A stretch of DNA of 45,834 nucleotides from the NCBI GenBank assembly GCA_028290125.1, contig JAQGKM010000185.1, positions 1 to 45,834 on the forward strand. Reading direction: 5' to 3'. The notes under the pieces are model-generated. The model made no database searches and had not been told where the DNA came from. It saw nothing but the letters and a program-made list of their open reading frames with translations. The position numbers and the translations under genes were made by a program. The DNA comes from Hyphomicrobiales bacterium. GTDB taxonomy: Bacteria > Pseudomonadota > Alphaproteobacteria > Rhizobiales > Beijerinckiaceae. This document shows, in pieces, positions 33,323 through 42,266 of this stretch (positions are counted from its first letter, which is position 1; each line of letters begins with the position of its first letter).

Positions 33323-34453
33323 GTGAAGGATCGTAAGTCTAGTCTAGTCGGAGGCGCAGCCTTCGGCCATATCCAGGTCGAACGCGCGATCGCCGAAGTT
33401 CGCTCGGGCCGTCCCGTACTCGTGACCTCGCCGCAAGGCGCCCTCATCGCCGCTACCTTCGAGGCGCTGGACGAAGCGTTCATGGCAGAGCTCACGCCTG
33501 TGGCGCAAGGGCGCGCGCGCCTGGTGCTCGCAGCGCCGCGTCTGCGCCGCCTCGGCGTCGAGCGCCAGACGGCCGGCCTCATCGCCCTGCCGACTCTCGA
33601 TTTCGCCCGCATCGCAGCGCTATCCGTCGAACTCGACGGACGCATCGACGCGCCGGTCGCGTCTCTCACGCAAGGCGATGAAGCCGCGCTCGAACTCGCC
33701 CGGCTGGCGCTCGTCCTGCCAGCCGTCGTCACCGTGCCGGTGGACGCGGACGCGAGCGAGACCGCCGGGCTGTTGCGCGTCTCCGTCGAAGAGATCTCGC
33801 AGTACCGTTCGCAGGAGCAGCATGCGCTGAAGCTCATCTCGCGCGCGCCCGTGCCGCTCGAAGGCGCGCCCGATAGCGAATTTGTGATTGTCCGCGGCGG
33901 CGAGGGCTTGCGCGATCAGGTGGCGGTGATCGTCGGCAAGCCGGACTTTTCCGCGCCCGTCACCGTGCGTCTGCATTCGGCCTGTCTCACCGGCGATTTG
34001 TTCGGTTCGCTGAAGTGCGATTGCGGCGACCAGTTGCGCCACACCGCGAAATTCATGGCCGAGAATGGCGGCGGCGTGCTGCTCTACCTCGACCAGGAAG
34101 GCCGTGGCAACGGCATCTCCAACAAGATCCGCGCCTATCGCCTTCAGGCGCAAGGCTTCGACACCTACGACGCCGACGAGGTGCTGGGCTTCGATCACGA
34201 TCAGCGTGGTTTTGCCTTCGCGGGTCTGATGCTGAAGCAGCTGGGCGTCACCGCAGTGCGTGTGATGACCAACAATCCGGTGAAGATCGCCGCGCTCGAA
34301 GACGCCGGGCTCGATGTCGCCGGCAACCAGCGCATCATCGGGCGGCTGACCGACCAGAACGTTCGCTATCTCGCCTCGAAGCGGGATCGCGCCGGACATT
34401 TTATCGATGTATTGGACAAGGCGCCGCCTGCGCATGGCGGGGCCAAGGACTGA
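33323..34453 (+). CDS. ribA: GTP cyclohydrolase II with N-terminal DHBPS-like remnant
   Basis: This 376-aa protein has a C-terminal GTP cyclohydrolase II domain (about 180-365) with zinc ligands C221, C232, C234 (SACLTGDLFGSLKCDCGD), DQEGRGNGI and RVMTNNPVKI. It opens GTP to diamino-ribosylamino-pyrimidinone phosphate, the first step of riboflavin synthesis. The N-terminal 180 residues look like a decayed DHBP synthase (AIAEVRSGRPVLV) without its acidic metal motif. The GTG at 33323 with GAGGG upstream is preferred; an ATG at 33251 lacks a ribosome site. Active-site Tyr position reads DQRGF instead of the usual D-x-R-x-Y. Confidence 0.85.
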   Translation: MKDRKSSLVGGAAFGHIQVERAIAEVRSGRPVLVTSPQGALIAATFEALDEAFMAELTPVAQGRARLVLAAPRLRRLGVERQTAGLIALPTLDFARIAALSVELDGRIDAPVASLTQGDEAALELARLALVLPAVVTVPVDADASETAGLLRVSVEEISQYRSQEQHALKLISRAPVPLEGAPDSEFVIVRGGEGLRDQVAVIVGKPDFSAPVTVRLHSACLTGDLFGSLKCDCGDQLRHTAKFMAENGGGVLLYLDQEGRGNGISNKIRAYRLQAQGFDTYDADEVLGFDHDQRGFAFAGLMLKQLGVTAVRVMTNNPVKIAALEDAGLDVAGNQRIIGRLTDQNVRYLASKRDRAGHFIDVLDKAPPAHGGAKD

Positions 34454-34457
34454 TTTC

Positions 34458-36773
34458 ATGCTGGACCGAACGCCAGGCGCGCGTGGCCACTACCCGGCCG
34501 CGTTTTTCATCTACGCCCTCGCGGCTCTGGCGCTTGCATCTCCTTGGCTTTCGGGTCGTTACACGATCCCGTGGGACGCCAAGGCGCATTTCTATCCGCA
34601 GCTCGTGTTCCTCGCGAAGGCGCTGCAGAACGGTGAATCGCCGTTCTGGAATCCGGATGTCTTCGCCGGCTCCTTTCACATCGCCGATCCGCAATCGCTG
34701 ATCTTCACGCTGCCCTTCTGGCTCGTCGCGAAATTTGTGCGCGACCCCGGCTTCATCGCAGCCGACGCCACCGTCTTCGTCATGATCGCGCTCGGCGGAG
34801 CGGCCATCATGCTGCATTTCCGGGATCGCGGCTGGCATCCCGCCGGCGCCATCGTGGCGGCCTTGAGTTTCGCTTTCGGCGGTTCGGCCGCGTGGCGCGT
34901 CCAGCATGTCGGCGAAGTCCTGAGCCTCGCCTTCTTCGCCATCACGTTTCTCTTTCTCGCGCGCGTCCTGCAGCGCGGCGGCCTGATCAACGGCGTCTGC
35001 GCCGGCCTGTTCGCCGGGCTGATGCTGATCGGCCGCGACCAGATCGCCTATCTCTGCGCGATCGTGCTGGCGATCTATGCGGTCGGCGGCCTGCTCGAGG
35101 CGCGCGCGCGCCGCGTCGTCGGTTCGCTGGCGGCGGCGGCCATCACGGGTCTCGCGGTCATCGCCGTGCCGATCCTGCTGACGATCATCCTTGCGCAGGA
35201 ATCCACCCGCGTGCTGATCGACTTCCAGGGTGCTGCGCGCGGCTCCCTGCATCCCGCCGCGTTGCTGACGGCGGTCGTGGCCAACCTCTATGGCGTCGAC
35301 GGTCCGCTGCAGAGCTTCTGGGGGCCGCCCTCGCAACAGGTCTGGGGCGGCGACTACAATCTCGCGCGCAACATGGCGAGCATCTATTTAGGCGCGCTGC
35401 CGCTGATCGGCTTCCTCGGGTTCGGTCTCGCGGCCGCCGCGCTGTTCCGGCGCGAGATGGCGGCGTTGCTCATCGCCTTCGTGCTGATGGTGCTGTATGC
35501 GCTCGGCGACTTCACGCCCTTCTTCAGGCTGGCGTTCCATCTGCCGGGCGTGGATCTGTTTCGCCGCCCGTCGGACGCGACTTTTCCACTGTGCGCGCTG
35601 GCGTCGATCATGGGCGGCTACGCCGTCCATCTCTATGTCACGCAAATGCGTCGCCAGACGTTCGCGCACATCGTCCTGCCGGTCCTCGCCATCGCGCTCG
35701 CCTTCGGCGGCGCCGTCGCGGTGGCGTGGTGGAAAGGGCGCCTCGAGCAGGCCGCCATGCCGCTCGCTGTCGCGGGCGCCTGCCTTCTCGTCTCGATGAT
35801 CACGCTGTGGCTCGCGCGCCTGTTCGCGCCCGAGCGTGGCACGACGGCGCTGGTGCTCGTCGCGCTGTGCATGGCGGGCGACCTCGCGCTCTCCAACGGG
35901 CCGAATGAATCGACCGCGCTGCCGCCCGCCCATTACGACGTGATGCGGCCGGACACGAACAACGAGACGATCTCGCTGCTGCGCCAGCGGCTGGCAGAAA
36001 CCGCCGGACCCGACCGCATCGATCGCGTCGAACTCGCGGCTGTGGGCTTCGACTGGCCCAATCTCGGCATGATCCACGGCTTCCAGCATGATCTCGGCTA
36101 CAATCCGGTGCGCCTCGCCTGGTACGTCGAAGCCACTGGCGCGCAGGATCATGTCGCGACGATCGAGCAGCGCCACTTCTCGCCGCTGTTCCCGTCCTAC
36201 CGCTCGCTGCTCGCCGACATGCTGGGCCTGCGCTTCATCGCCTCGGGCGTGCCGCTGAACGAATTCGACAAGACGCTGAAGCGCGGCGACCTCGTCGAGG
36301 TCGCGCGCACGAAGGACGCCTATGTCTACGAGAACCCGCGCGCGCTGCCGCGCGTGCTGCTCACGACCAAATCCCGCGGCGCCGATTTTGGCGACCTGAT
36401 GAAGACCGGCGCCTGGCCGGCGTTCAACCCGCGCGAGACGGTGTTGCTGGAAGGCGCCGACGTCACCGATGCGCGCGCGCGCCGCGCGGGGTCGGCACGC
36501 ATCCTTGCTTATGAAAACACGCAGGTGCGCGTCGCCGTCGATGCGCCCGATGGCGGCTGGCTTGTGTTGAACGATGTCTGGCATCCGTGGTGGCGCGTCG
36601 AGGTGGACGGCGCGCCAGCGCAGATGCTGCGCGCCAACGTCATCTTCCGCGCGGTCGCGCTGCCGCCGGGTGCCCGGCAGGTGCGCTTCTTCTTCGATCC
36701 GGCCCGCGGCCTGCGCACCAGCGTCAGCGAAGCTTTCGCGAAAACCTGGACGGGCGCAAAGCCGCGCAATTGA
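34458..36773 (+). CDS. YfhO-like GT-C membrane protein
   Basis: This 771-aa protein has about 12 membrane spans over residues 10-480 and a C-terminal soluble beta domain typical of YfhO (GGWLVLNDVWHPWWRVEVDG, then RAVALPPGARQVRFFF). The first external loop carries an Asp/His-rich motif (PWDAKAHFYPQL) as in GT-C glycosyltransferases, which use lipid-linked sugars. The ATG at 34458 has AAGGA eight bases upstream and starts four bases after the ribA stop, so co-transcription is likely. Substrate unknown. Confidence 0.82.
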   Translation: MLDRTPGARGHYPAAFFIYALAALALASPWLSGRYTIPWDAKAHFYPQLVFLAKALQNGESPFWNPDVFAGSFHIADPQSLIFTLPFWLVAKFVRDPGFIAADATVFVMIALGGAAIMLHFRDRGWHPAGAIVAALSFAFGGSAAWRVQHVGEVLSLAFFAITFLFLARVLQRGGLINGVCAGLFAGLMLIGRDQIAYLCAIVLAIYAVGGLLEARARRVVGSLAAAAITGLAVIAVPILLTIILAQESTRVLIDFQGAARGSLHPAALLTAVVANLYGVDGPLQSFWGPPSQQVWGGDYNLARNMASIYLGALPLIGFLGFGLAAAALFRREMAALLIAFVLMVLYALGDFTPFFRLAFHLPGVDLFRRPSDATFPLCALASIMGGYAVHLYVTQMRRQTFAHIVLPVLAIALAFGGAVAVAWWKGRLEQAAMPLAVAGACLLVSMITLWLARLFAPERGTTALVLVALCMAGDLALSNGPNESTALPPAHYDVMRPDTNNETISLLRQRLAETAGPDRIDRVELAAVGFDWPNLGMIHGFQHDLGYNPVRLAWYVEATGAQDHVATIEQRHFSPLFPSYRSLLADMLGLRFIASGVPLNEFDKTLKRGDLVEVARTKDAYVYENPRALPRVLLTTKSRGADFGDLMKTGAWPAFNPRETVLLEGADVTDARARRAGSARILAYENTQVRVAVDAPDGGWLVLNDVWHPWWRVEVDGAPAQMLRANVIFRAVALPPGARQVRFFFDPARGLRTSVSEAFAKTWTGAKPRN

Positions 36774-36945
36774 CACGCCTGCGGCGCCGCATCGGCGCCC
36801 TTTCCACGCTTCGCATGCTTTGTGAACGCGCAGCCGCGAGCGTGACGGCGGGGCGGGGGTTGCCCTCGCCAGCTCACGTCGCCATAACGCAGTTGCGCGC
36901 GCCGGGAGCCTTTCCTGCCAGGCGCCGATCGGTCAACGAGGCGAT

Positions 36946-38016
36946 ATGACAAGGTCCATGCGGGATGAAACGGACGGGGCGAAGCGGGCCGGCGCAGATC
37001 ATGCGCCGCAGCTTCCTGTCGTCACGCCCGAGGATCCCCAGCTGGCGCGGCGTCGCCGCCTGTGGAGCCGCATCGGCGCTGGCTTCAGCGTCTGCATCCT
37101 CGCGCTGTCGGTGTGGGTGCTCGGGCGCACCATCGCGGGCCTGCACTGGGGCGAGCTGCGCGCCGCCATCGCGGCGACCAGCCTCGAGCAGATCGTCGCC
37201 GCATCTCTGCTGACGGCGGTCTCCTACATCTCGCTCACCGGCTACGACGCCGTCGCGCTGCGCCAGTTGCGCATCCGCGTGCCCTATCGCACGACGGCGC
37301 TGGCGTCGTTCACCAGCTATGCGATCTCGTTCACGCTCGGCTTTCCGCTCGTGACGGCCGGCACGGTGCGCTACTGGATCTACTCACGCGTCGGCGTCAG
37401 CGCCGGAAAGGTCGCGAGCCTGACGGTGATCGCCGGACTCACCTTCTGGCTCGGCATGGCGCTTGTGATCGGCGTGGCGCTCACCATCCAGCCCGACGCC
37501 ATTTCGGTCGTGAACCGGCTCAAGGGCTGGGCCAATCTGCTGATCGGCCTCGGCGTGCTTAGCGCCATCATGTTCTATCTGGCGTGGATCTCGCGCGGCC
37601 ATCGCCGCGTCAGCCTGCAGGGGCTGCGGCTCGAAGTTCCGGGCCTCACCCTGACGCTGAGCCAGATGCTGCTCGGCGTGGTCGACCTCGGCTGCGCCGC
37701 CGGCGCGCTCTACGTCATCCTGCCGGCGGGGCATGAGCTCGACTTCATCAGCTTCTGCGCGACCTATGTCTTCGCCTGCCTGCTCGGCATCGCCAGCCAC
37801 ATGCCCGGCGGCATCGGCGCCTTCGAGGCGACCATGCTCAACACGGTCCCGGCGCCGTCGCCCGAGGCCCTGTTCGCCTCGCTGCTGCTGTTCCGCATGA
37901 TCTACTACGTCGCGCCGTTCGTGCTGGCGCTGGCGCTGCTTGGCGCCAACGAGAGCATCCGCCGCTGGAACAGCCTGCGCGCCGCCATGAGCCGTCCGGA
38001 CGACGAGGGCGCCTAG
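36946..38016 (+). CDS. UPF0104 (MprF/AglD-type) membrane protein
   Basis: This 356-aa protein has eight or so spans and the lysylphosphatidylglycerol synthase transmembrane-region signature (YISLTGYDAVALRQL, TSYAISFTLGFPLVTAGTVRYWIY, MPGGIGAFEATML). It lacks the cytoplasmic aminoacyltransferase domain of MprF, so it is a candidate lipid flippase or translocase. The 36774-36945 gap before it holds no supported feature. The last four bases overlap the convergent PPK2 stop (38013-38016). Confidence 0.85.
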   Translation: MTRSMRDETDGAKRAGADHAPQLPVVTPEDPQLARRRRLWSRIGAGFSVCILALSVWVLGRTIAGLHWGELRAAIAATSLEQIVAASLLTAVSYISLTGYDAVALRQLRIRVPYRTTALASFTSYAISFTLGFPLVTAGTVRYWIYSRVGVSAGKVASLTVIAGLTFWLGMALVIGVALTIQPDAISVVNRLKGWANLLIGLGVLSAIMFYLAWISRGHRRVSLQGLRLEVPGLTLTLSQMLLGVVDLGCAAGALYVILPAGHELDFISFCATYVFACLLGIASHMPGGIGAFEATMLNTVPAPSPEALFASLLLFRMIYYVAPFVLALALLGANESIRRWNSLRAAMSRPDDEGA

Positions 38017-38915
38017 CGGTCGGGTTCGCCGCCGTCGCGCAAATAAGCTTGAGCGTCGAGGACGATGCGGTCGTCGGCCTCGCCGATAGCCTTCTTGTCC
38101 TTCCCCTCATAATCGACGCTGAGCAGGATGTGGCGGATCACCTCCAGTCGCGCGCGCCGCTTGTCGTTGGCGCGGATGATGGTCCAGGGCGCCTCGGCGC
38201 GGTCGGTGGCCTCCAGCATGGCGTCATAAGCGCGCGAATAGTCGTCCCATTTCTCGATCGCCTTGAAGTCGATGTCCGACAATTTCCAGCGGGCCAGCGG
38301 GTCGCGCCAGCGCGCGTGCAGGCGCTTCATCTGCATCTCGCGCCCGATCGTCAGGAAGATCTTGATCAACCGCACGCCGTCGCGCGCCAGCATGGCCTCG
38401 ACGTGCGGGGCCTCCTCGAGGAACTTCGCGGTCTGCTCCGGCGTGCAGAAACCGAACACCGGCTCGACGCCGGCGCGGTTGTACCAGGAGCGGTCGAAGA
38501 TCGCGATCTGCCCGGCGGTCGGCATGTTGGACAGGTAGCGCTGGAAATACCATTGCCCGGCTTCGGTCTCGGTTGGCTTCGACAGCGCGATGACGTGAGC
38601 GGAGCGCGGGTTGAGATGGGCGGTGAGGCGGTTGATCGCGCCGCCCTTGCCGGCGGCGTCGCGTCCCTCGAAGACCACAACAACACGCGCGCCGGCTTTC
38701 TTGATGCTGGCGAGCATGTGGACGAGCTCGACCTGCAGCTTGCGCAACTCCTTCTCGTAGGCCTCCGCCTTCAACTTGTCGGCGTAGGGGAAGCCGCCCG
38801 AGGCGAGCGCCTTGTCGTCGATCTCCTTGGGCAGCTCATCCAGCGTGATGTCGAACTTGCGCCACGGCGCCTTCGCGCCGGACCTGCCATTCTTGCGCTG
38901 CTTGTCGTCGGCCAT
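38013..38915 (-). CDS. ppk2: Polyphosphate kinase 2 (class I PPK2)
   Basis: This 300-aa one-domain PPK2 transfers phosphate between polyphosphate and nucleoside diphosphates. Motifs are FEGRDAAGKGGAI (Walker A), FDRSWYNRAGVE (Walker B) and KIFLTIGREMQMKRLHAR (lid). AAGGAG is well placed before the ATG. No ppk1 or pst genes are adjacent. The gene is convergent with the UPF0104 gene by a four-base overlap. Substrate preference (GDP or ADP) cannot be told. Confidence 0.94.
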   Translation of the reverse strand: MADDKQRKNGRSGAKAPWRKFDITLDELPKEIDDKALASGGFPYADKLKAEAYEKELRKLQVELVHMLASIKKAGARVVVVFEGRDAAGKGGAINRLTAHLNPRSAHVIALSKPTETEAGQWYFQRYLSNMPTAGQIAIFDRSWYNRAGVEPVFGFCTPEQTAKFLEEAPHVEAMLARDGVRLIKIFLTIGREMQMKRLHARWRDPLARWKLSDIDFKAIEKWDDYSRAYDAMLEATDRAEAPWTIIRANDKRRARLEVIRHILLSVDYEGKDKKAIGEADDRIVLDAQAYLRDGGEPDR

Positions 38916-39029
38916 CAGTCAATCTCCTTGCAGGCTTGAGCGTGCCCCCGCCGCCGAAAACCTGCAAGCTTGATCCAGACCGCGCTCTGCCGTCATAAAG
39001 ACATCACGTGACGCGCGCAGGAAACAGGC

Positions 39030-40070
39030 ATGCCCGGCAGACTGGACATCTTCGTGGAGGCGCTGCCCGATCCGGTGCTGGTGATCGGGCGGGGGCAGCG
39101 CATCGTTGCGGCCAATATCGCCGCGCGCCATCTGTTTCCGGCCCTGCTCGAGCACATTTCCCTGCCAATGGTGATCCGCTCGCCCGACCTGCTCGACGCC
39201 ACGGCGCGCGTCTTTGCAGGCGGCGCGGCGACCACCACGATGCTGCACGAGCGCGTGCCGGTCGAACGCGTCTTCGAGGTCCATGCCGCGCCATTGCGCG
39301 ACGATGGCGTCGATTTCGCCGTGCTCACGCTCCGCGACCTCACGGCGGCGCGCAGGGTCGAAAAGATGCGCGTCGATTTCATCGCCAACGCAAGCCACGA
39401 ACTGCGCACGCCGCTCGCCTCGCTGCTCGGTTTCATCGAGACGCTGCAGGGCGCGGCGAAGGACGATGCGGCTGCGCGCGAGCGGTTTCTCACCATCATG
39501 CGCGACCAGGGTCAGCGCATGGCGCGGCTGATCGACGATCTCCTGTCGCTGTCGCAGATCGAGCAGCAGCAGCATCTGCGTCCGCAATCGCCGGTCGATC
39601 TGGTCGAGATCGTGCGTCATTGCGCCGACGCGTTGACGCCGGTTGCGCAAGAGAATGCGGTCACGATTTCAATCGAGGCGCCCGACAGGCTCGTGGTCGC
39701 CGGCAATCGCGACGAACTGACCCGCGTCGCCGAGAACCTGATCGAAAACGCCATCAAATACGGGGCGAGCGACAGCGGCGCGCCGAGCAGCGTCGAGGTG
39801 GTGATCTCGCTGGTGAAGCTCGGCGAAACCCGCACCGGCGCGCGCTTGTCCGTGCGCGACCATGGCGCCGGCATCGCCGCCGAGCATCTGCCGCGACTGA
39901 CCGAACGGTTCTATCGCGTGGACGCGGGCAAGAGCCGCGCGAAAGGCGGCACCGGCCTCGGGCTGGCGCTGGTCAAGCACATCGTCGCCCGTCATCGCGG
40001 CCAGCTGCGCGTCGCGAGCCGGCCGGGCGATGGCGCAGAATTCACGGTCGATCTTCCGCTCGACACCTGA
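39030..40070 (+). CDS. Soluble PhoR-like sensor histidine kinase
   Basis: This 346-aa kinase has an N-terminal PAS (about 1-105), HisKA with the acceptor His in [16 protein letters not shown], and HATPase with N-box NLIENAIKYG, RDHGAGI and GGTGLGLALVKH. It resembles PhoR in the kinase core, but it has no membrane segment (PhoR usually has an N-terminal one) and no phoB, pst or phoU follows. It may be an orphan cytoplasmic kinase or a truncated PhoR. A terminator follows the stop. Confidence 0.85.
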   Translation: MPGRLDIFVEALPDPVLVIGRGQRIVAANIAARHLFPALLEHISLPMVIRSPDLLDATARVFAGGAATTTMLHERVPVERVFEVHAAPLRDDGVDFAVLTLRDLTAARRVEKMRVDFIANASHELRTPLASLLGFIETLQGAAKDDAAARERFLTIMRDQGQRMARLIDDLLSLSQIEQQQHLRPQSPVDLVEIVRHCADALTPVAQENAVTISIEAPDRLVVAGNRDELTRVAENLIENAIKYGASDSGAPSSVEVVISLVKLGETRTGARLSVRDHGAGIAAEHLPRLTERFYRVDAGKSRAKGGTGLGLALVKHIVARHRGQLRVASRPGDGAEFTVDLPLDT

Positions 40071-40082
40071 CGGGCGAAATGA

Positions 40083-40108
40083 AAAAGGCCGGGTCGCCCC
40101 GGCCTTTT
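40083..40108. terminator. Bidirectional terminator between the kinase and gcrA
   Basis: AAAAGGCCGGG (40083-40093), loop TCGC, CCCGGCCTTTT (40098-40108). A/T tracts on both sides allow termination of both converging genes. Confidence 0.92.
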
Positions 40109-40127
40109 CTCCGTTCCACTCGCGTCG

Positions 40128-40652
40128 TCAGCCGATGCGCGTGAGTTGCTGGGCGCGACGTTCGCGTTCCCGGCGGCGCTCCTGCGCCGGCTGGTAGGCG
40201 ATGCGCGCGTGATGCATGCAATAGGGGCCGCCGGCGGGGCTCCGGGATCCGCAGAAGCGGAATTCCGGGGTGGTCGGGTCGCCGACCGGCCAACGGCACA
40301 TGCTTTCACGCAGGTCCATGATCTCCACCATTTCCGACATGGGAATGACCACGTCTTCCATCGGGAGAGGCTCGGGGGCTTCCATCGGGCGGAAAGCGAC
40401 CGCCAGATTGCCTCGAGAGATCGGAGCCGCAGGGCGCGGGCTCGCGGGACGCGGAGCCGGAGCCCGCGTGCGCTGCCGGGGCGTGGCCGCCGCGGGAGCT
40501 TTCACCCGGCCGGAAAGGCCGAGTCTATGCACTTTGCCAATGACGGCATTGCGCGTGATGCCGTGGGAGAGCTCCGCCGCAATCTGACTGGCGCTGAGGC
40601 CGTCGAGCCAGAGTTTGCGAAGTAGGTCCACACGTTCATCGGTCCAGGACAT
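40128..40652 (-). CDS. gcrA: GcrA cell-cycle regulator
   Basis: This 174-aa protein has the GcrA N-terminal helix-turn-helix (MSWTDERVDLLRKLWLDGLS, AAELSHGITRNAVIGKVHRLGL), a Pro/Ala-rich linker, and the C-terminal domain (EIMDLRESMCRWPVGDP, EFRFCGSRSPAGGPYCMHH). GcrA binds sigma70 and stimulates transcription at promoters with methylated GANTC sites, coupling cell cycle to CcrM methylation. GGAGG precedes the ATG at 40652. Five GANTC sites lie in the 200 bases upstream. It is divergent from argD. Confidence 0.96.
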   Translation of the reverse strand: MSWTDERVDLLRKLWLDGLSASQIAAELSHGITRNAVIGKVHRLGLSGRVKAPAAATPRQRTRAPAPRPASPRPAAPISRGNLAVAFRPMEAPEPLPMEDVVIPMSEMVEIMDLRESMCRWPVGDPTTPEFRFCGSRSPAGGPYCMHHARIAYQPAQERRRERERRAQQLTRIG

Positions 40653-40680
40653 GATGTCGTCCTCCAAGGTCCGCCAAATA

Positions 40681-40883
40681 GAATCCGGGAGCGCACGCTG
40701 CGCCGGACAAAGCCGGCGTCGTTAAACGCTAATGCACTCTCTCGGAAGGTCCGCCGCACGAGATGTCGTATTCGACGGATTGAACGCTACACTAGTGGTT
40801 GAATCTGGCGCAAGACTCGGGGCCGTTAAGGATTTGTTTTCCCCAGCGAGTTGCATTTTCGACTCACTTTGAGCCATGGAATC
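40681..40883. promoter_or_regulatory. Cluster of five GANTC (CcrM) sites upstream of gcrA
   Basis: GAATC at 40681, GAATC at 40801, GACTC at 40814, GACTC at 40861, GAATC at 40879. Chance expectation is about one per 256 bases, so 5 in 203 is clear enrichment. It lies in the gcrA-argD gap and suggests methylation-dependent control. Confidence 0.75.
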
Positions 40884-40951
40884 GGGCGTTTCCGCGTGTT
40901 TTCGTGTCATTCGCACAATAGTCGCAAGGCTTTCTGCACGCAGGACGTCAA

Positions 40952-40980
40952 TTGACCGGGGACGCCGGAGAAACTACACT
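40952..40980 (+). promoter_or_regulatory. Sigma70-like promoter for argD-argF-hslO
   Basis: TTGACC (40952-40957), 17-base spacer, TACACT (40975-40980). It lies 90 bases before the argD start and just before two hairpins in the leader. Confidence 0.55.
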
Positions 40981-40992
40981 TGACATCCAGAT

Positions 40993-41046
40993 GCCGCCCT
41001 TCCGGGGCGGCACTTTCTTTTCTGGATCCGCCTTTGTTGCGGATCC
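40993..41046 (+). promoter_or_regulatory. Tandem hairpins in the argD leader
   Basis: Hairpin 1: GCCGCCC (40993-40999) and GGGCGGC (41005-41011), followed by ACTTTCTTTT, like an intrinsic terminator. Hairpin 2: GGATCCGC (41024-41031) and GCGGATCC (41039-41046), loop of seven. Both precede the ribosome site at 41058. The arrangement could be an attenuator or protect the message. Confidence 0.5.
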
Positions 41047-41069
41047 GTCGTCGCATCGGAGTGAGACCC

Positions 41070-42266
41070 GTGATTTCGCCTGTGTTGCCAACCTATGCAC
41101 GCGCCGACATCTCGTTCGAGACGGGCGAGGGGGCGTGGCTCACGTCCACGGACGGCACGCGATATCTCGATTTCGGCGGCGGCATCGCGGTCGCCTCGCT
41201 GGGCTATTCGCATCCCCATCTCGTCGAGGCGTTGACCGAGCAGGGCCGGAAGATCTGGCACACGTCCAATCTCTTCCGCATTCCGGACGGCGAGCGCCTG
41301 GCGCAGCGCCTTGTCGACGCGACCTTCGCCGACACGGTGTTCTTCACCAACTCCGGCGCCGAGGCGATGGAATGCGCGATCAAGATGGCGCGCAAATATC
41401 AGTCCGCGAGCGGGCATCCGGAGAAGTACCGCATCATCACCTTCGACGGCGCCTTCCACGGCCGCACGCTGGCGACGATCGCGGCCGGCGGCCAACAGAA
41501 GTATCTCGAAGGCTTTGGCCCCAAGGTCGACGGCTTCGACCAGGTGCCGTTCGGCGACCATGACGCGCTGAAGGCCGCCATCGGGCCGGCGACCGGCGCC
41601 ATCCTGATCGAGCCGATCCAGGGCGAGGGCGGCATCCGTCCCGTGCCGGCGCAATGCCTGCGCGGCCTGCGCGAGCTGTGCGACGAACACGGCCTGCTGC
41701 TGATCTTCGACGAAGTGCAGACCGGCGTCGGCCGCACCGGGAAATTCTTCGCGGGCGAATGGTCGGGCGTGACGCCCGACATCATGGCGGTCGCCAAGGG
41801 CATCGGCGGCGGTTTCCCGCTCGGCGCGTGCCTTGCGACCGAGGAGGCCGCCAAGGGCATGACCGCCGGCACGCATGGCACCACCTACGGCGGAAATCCG
41901 CTCGCCATGGCGATCGGCAACGCCGTGCTGGATGTTGTCCTGTCGGACGGCTTTCTCGCGCACGTGGAAGAGATGGGCCTGCTGCTGAAGCAGCGGCTCG
42001 CGGAGCTGCAGGACCGGCACCCCAAGATCGTCGAGCTGGTGCGCGGCGAGGGCCTGATGCTGGGCGTGAAGCTGCGCGTCAACAACGGCGATTTCGCCGC
42101 GGCCGCGCGCGCCGAGCATTTGCTGGTGATCCCGGCGGGCGACAATGTCGTGCGCCTGCTGCCTCCGCTGGTCATCACGGAAGCGGACGCGCTGGAAGCG
42201 ATCCGCCGTTTCGACGCCGCCTGCGTGCGGATGGAAAACGATTTGAAGAACGGAGCCAAGGCGTGA
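41070..42266 (+). CDS. argD: Acetylornithine/succinyldiaminopimelate aminotransferase
   Basis: This 398-aa class III PLP aminotransferase converts N-acetylglutamate semialdehyde to N-acetylornithine in arginine synthesis. Motifs: [49 protein letters not shown] and the PLP-Lys segment [15 protein letters not shown]. The GTG at 41070 fits the family length and has GGAG eight bases upstream; in-frame codons further up lie in the leader hairpins. The stop overlaps the argF GTG by four bases. Confidence 0.94.
   Translation: MISPVLPTYARADISFETGEGAWLTSTDGTRYLDFGGGIAVASLGYSHPHLVEALTEQGRKIWHTSNLFRIPDGERLAQRLVDATFADTVFFTNSGAEAMECAIKMARKYQSASGHPEKYRIITFDGAFHGRTLATIAAGGQQKYLEGFGPKVDGFDQVPFGDHDALKAAIGPATGAILIEPIQGEGGIRPVPAQCLRGLRELCDEHGLLLIFDEVQTGVGRTGKFFAGEWSGVTPDIMAVAKGIGGGFPLGACLATEEAAKGMTAGTHGTTYGGNPLAMAIGNAVLDVVLSDGFLAHVEEMGLLLKQRLAELQDRHPKIVELVRGEGLMLGVKLRVNNGDFAAAARAEHLLVIPAGDNVVRLLPPLVITEADALEAIRRFDAACVRMENDLKNGAKA

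Noticed and set aside
36774-36945. Terminator or small RNA between the YfhO-like and UPF0104 genes.
   Set aside because: Only short GC-rich partial dyads; no U-run and no promoter-like motif.
39030-40070. Calling the soluble kinase PhoR and inferring a Pho regulon.
   Set aside because: No membrane segment and no phoB, phoU or pst gene nearby; the kinase core alone is not specific.
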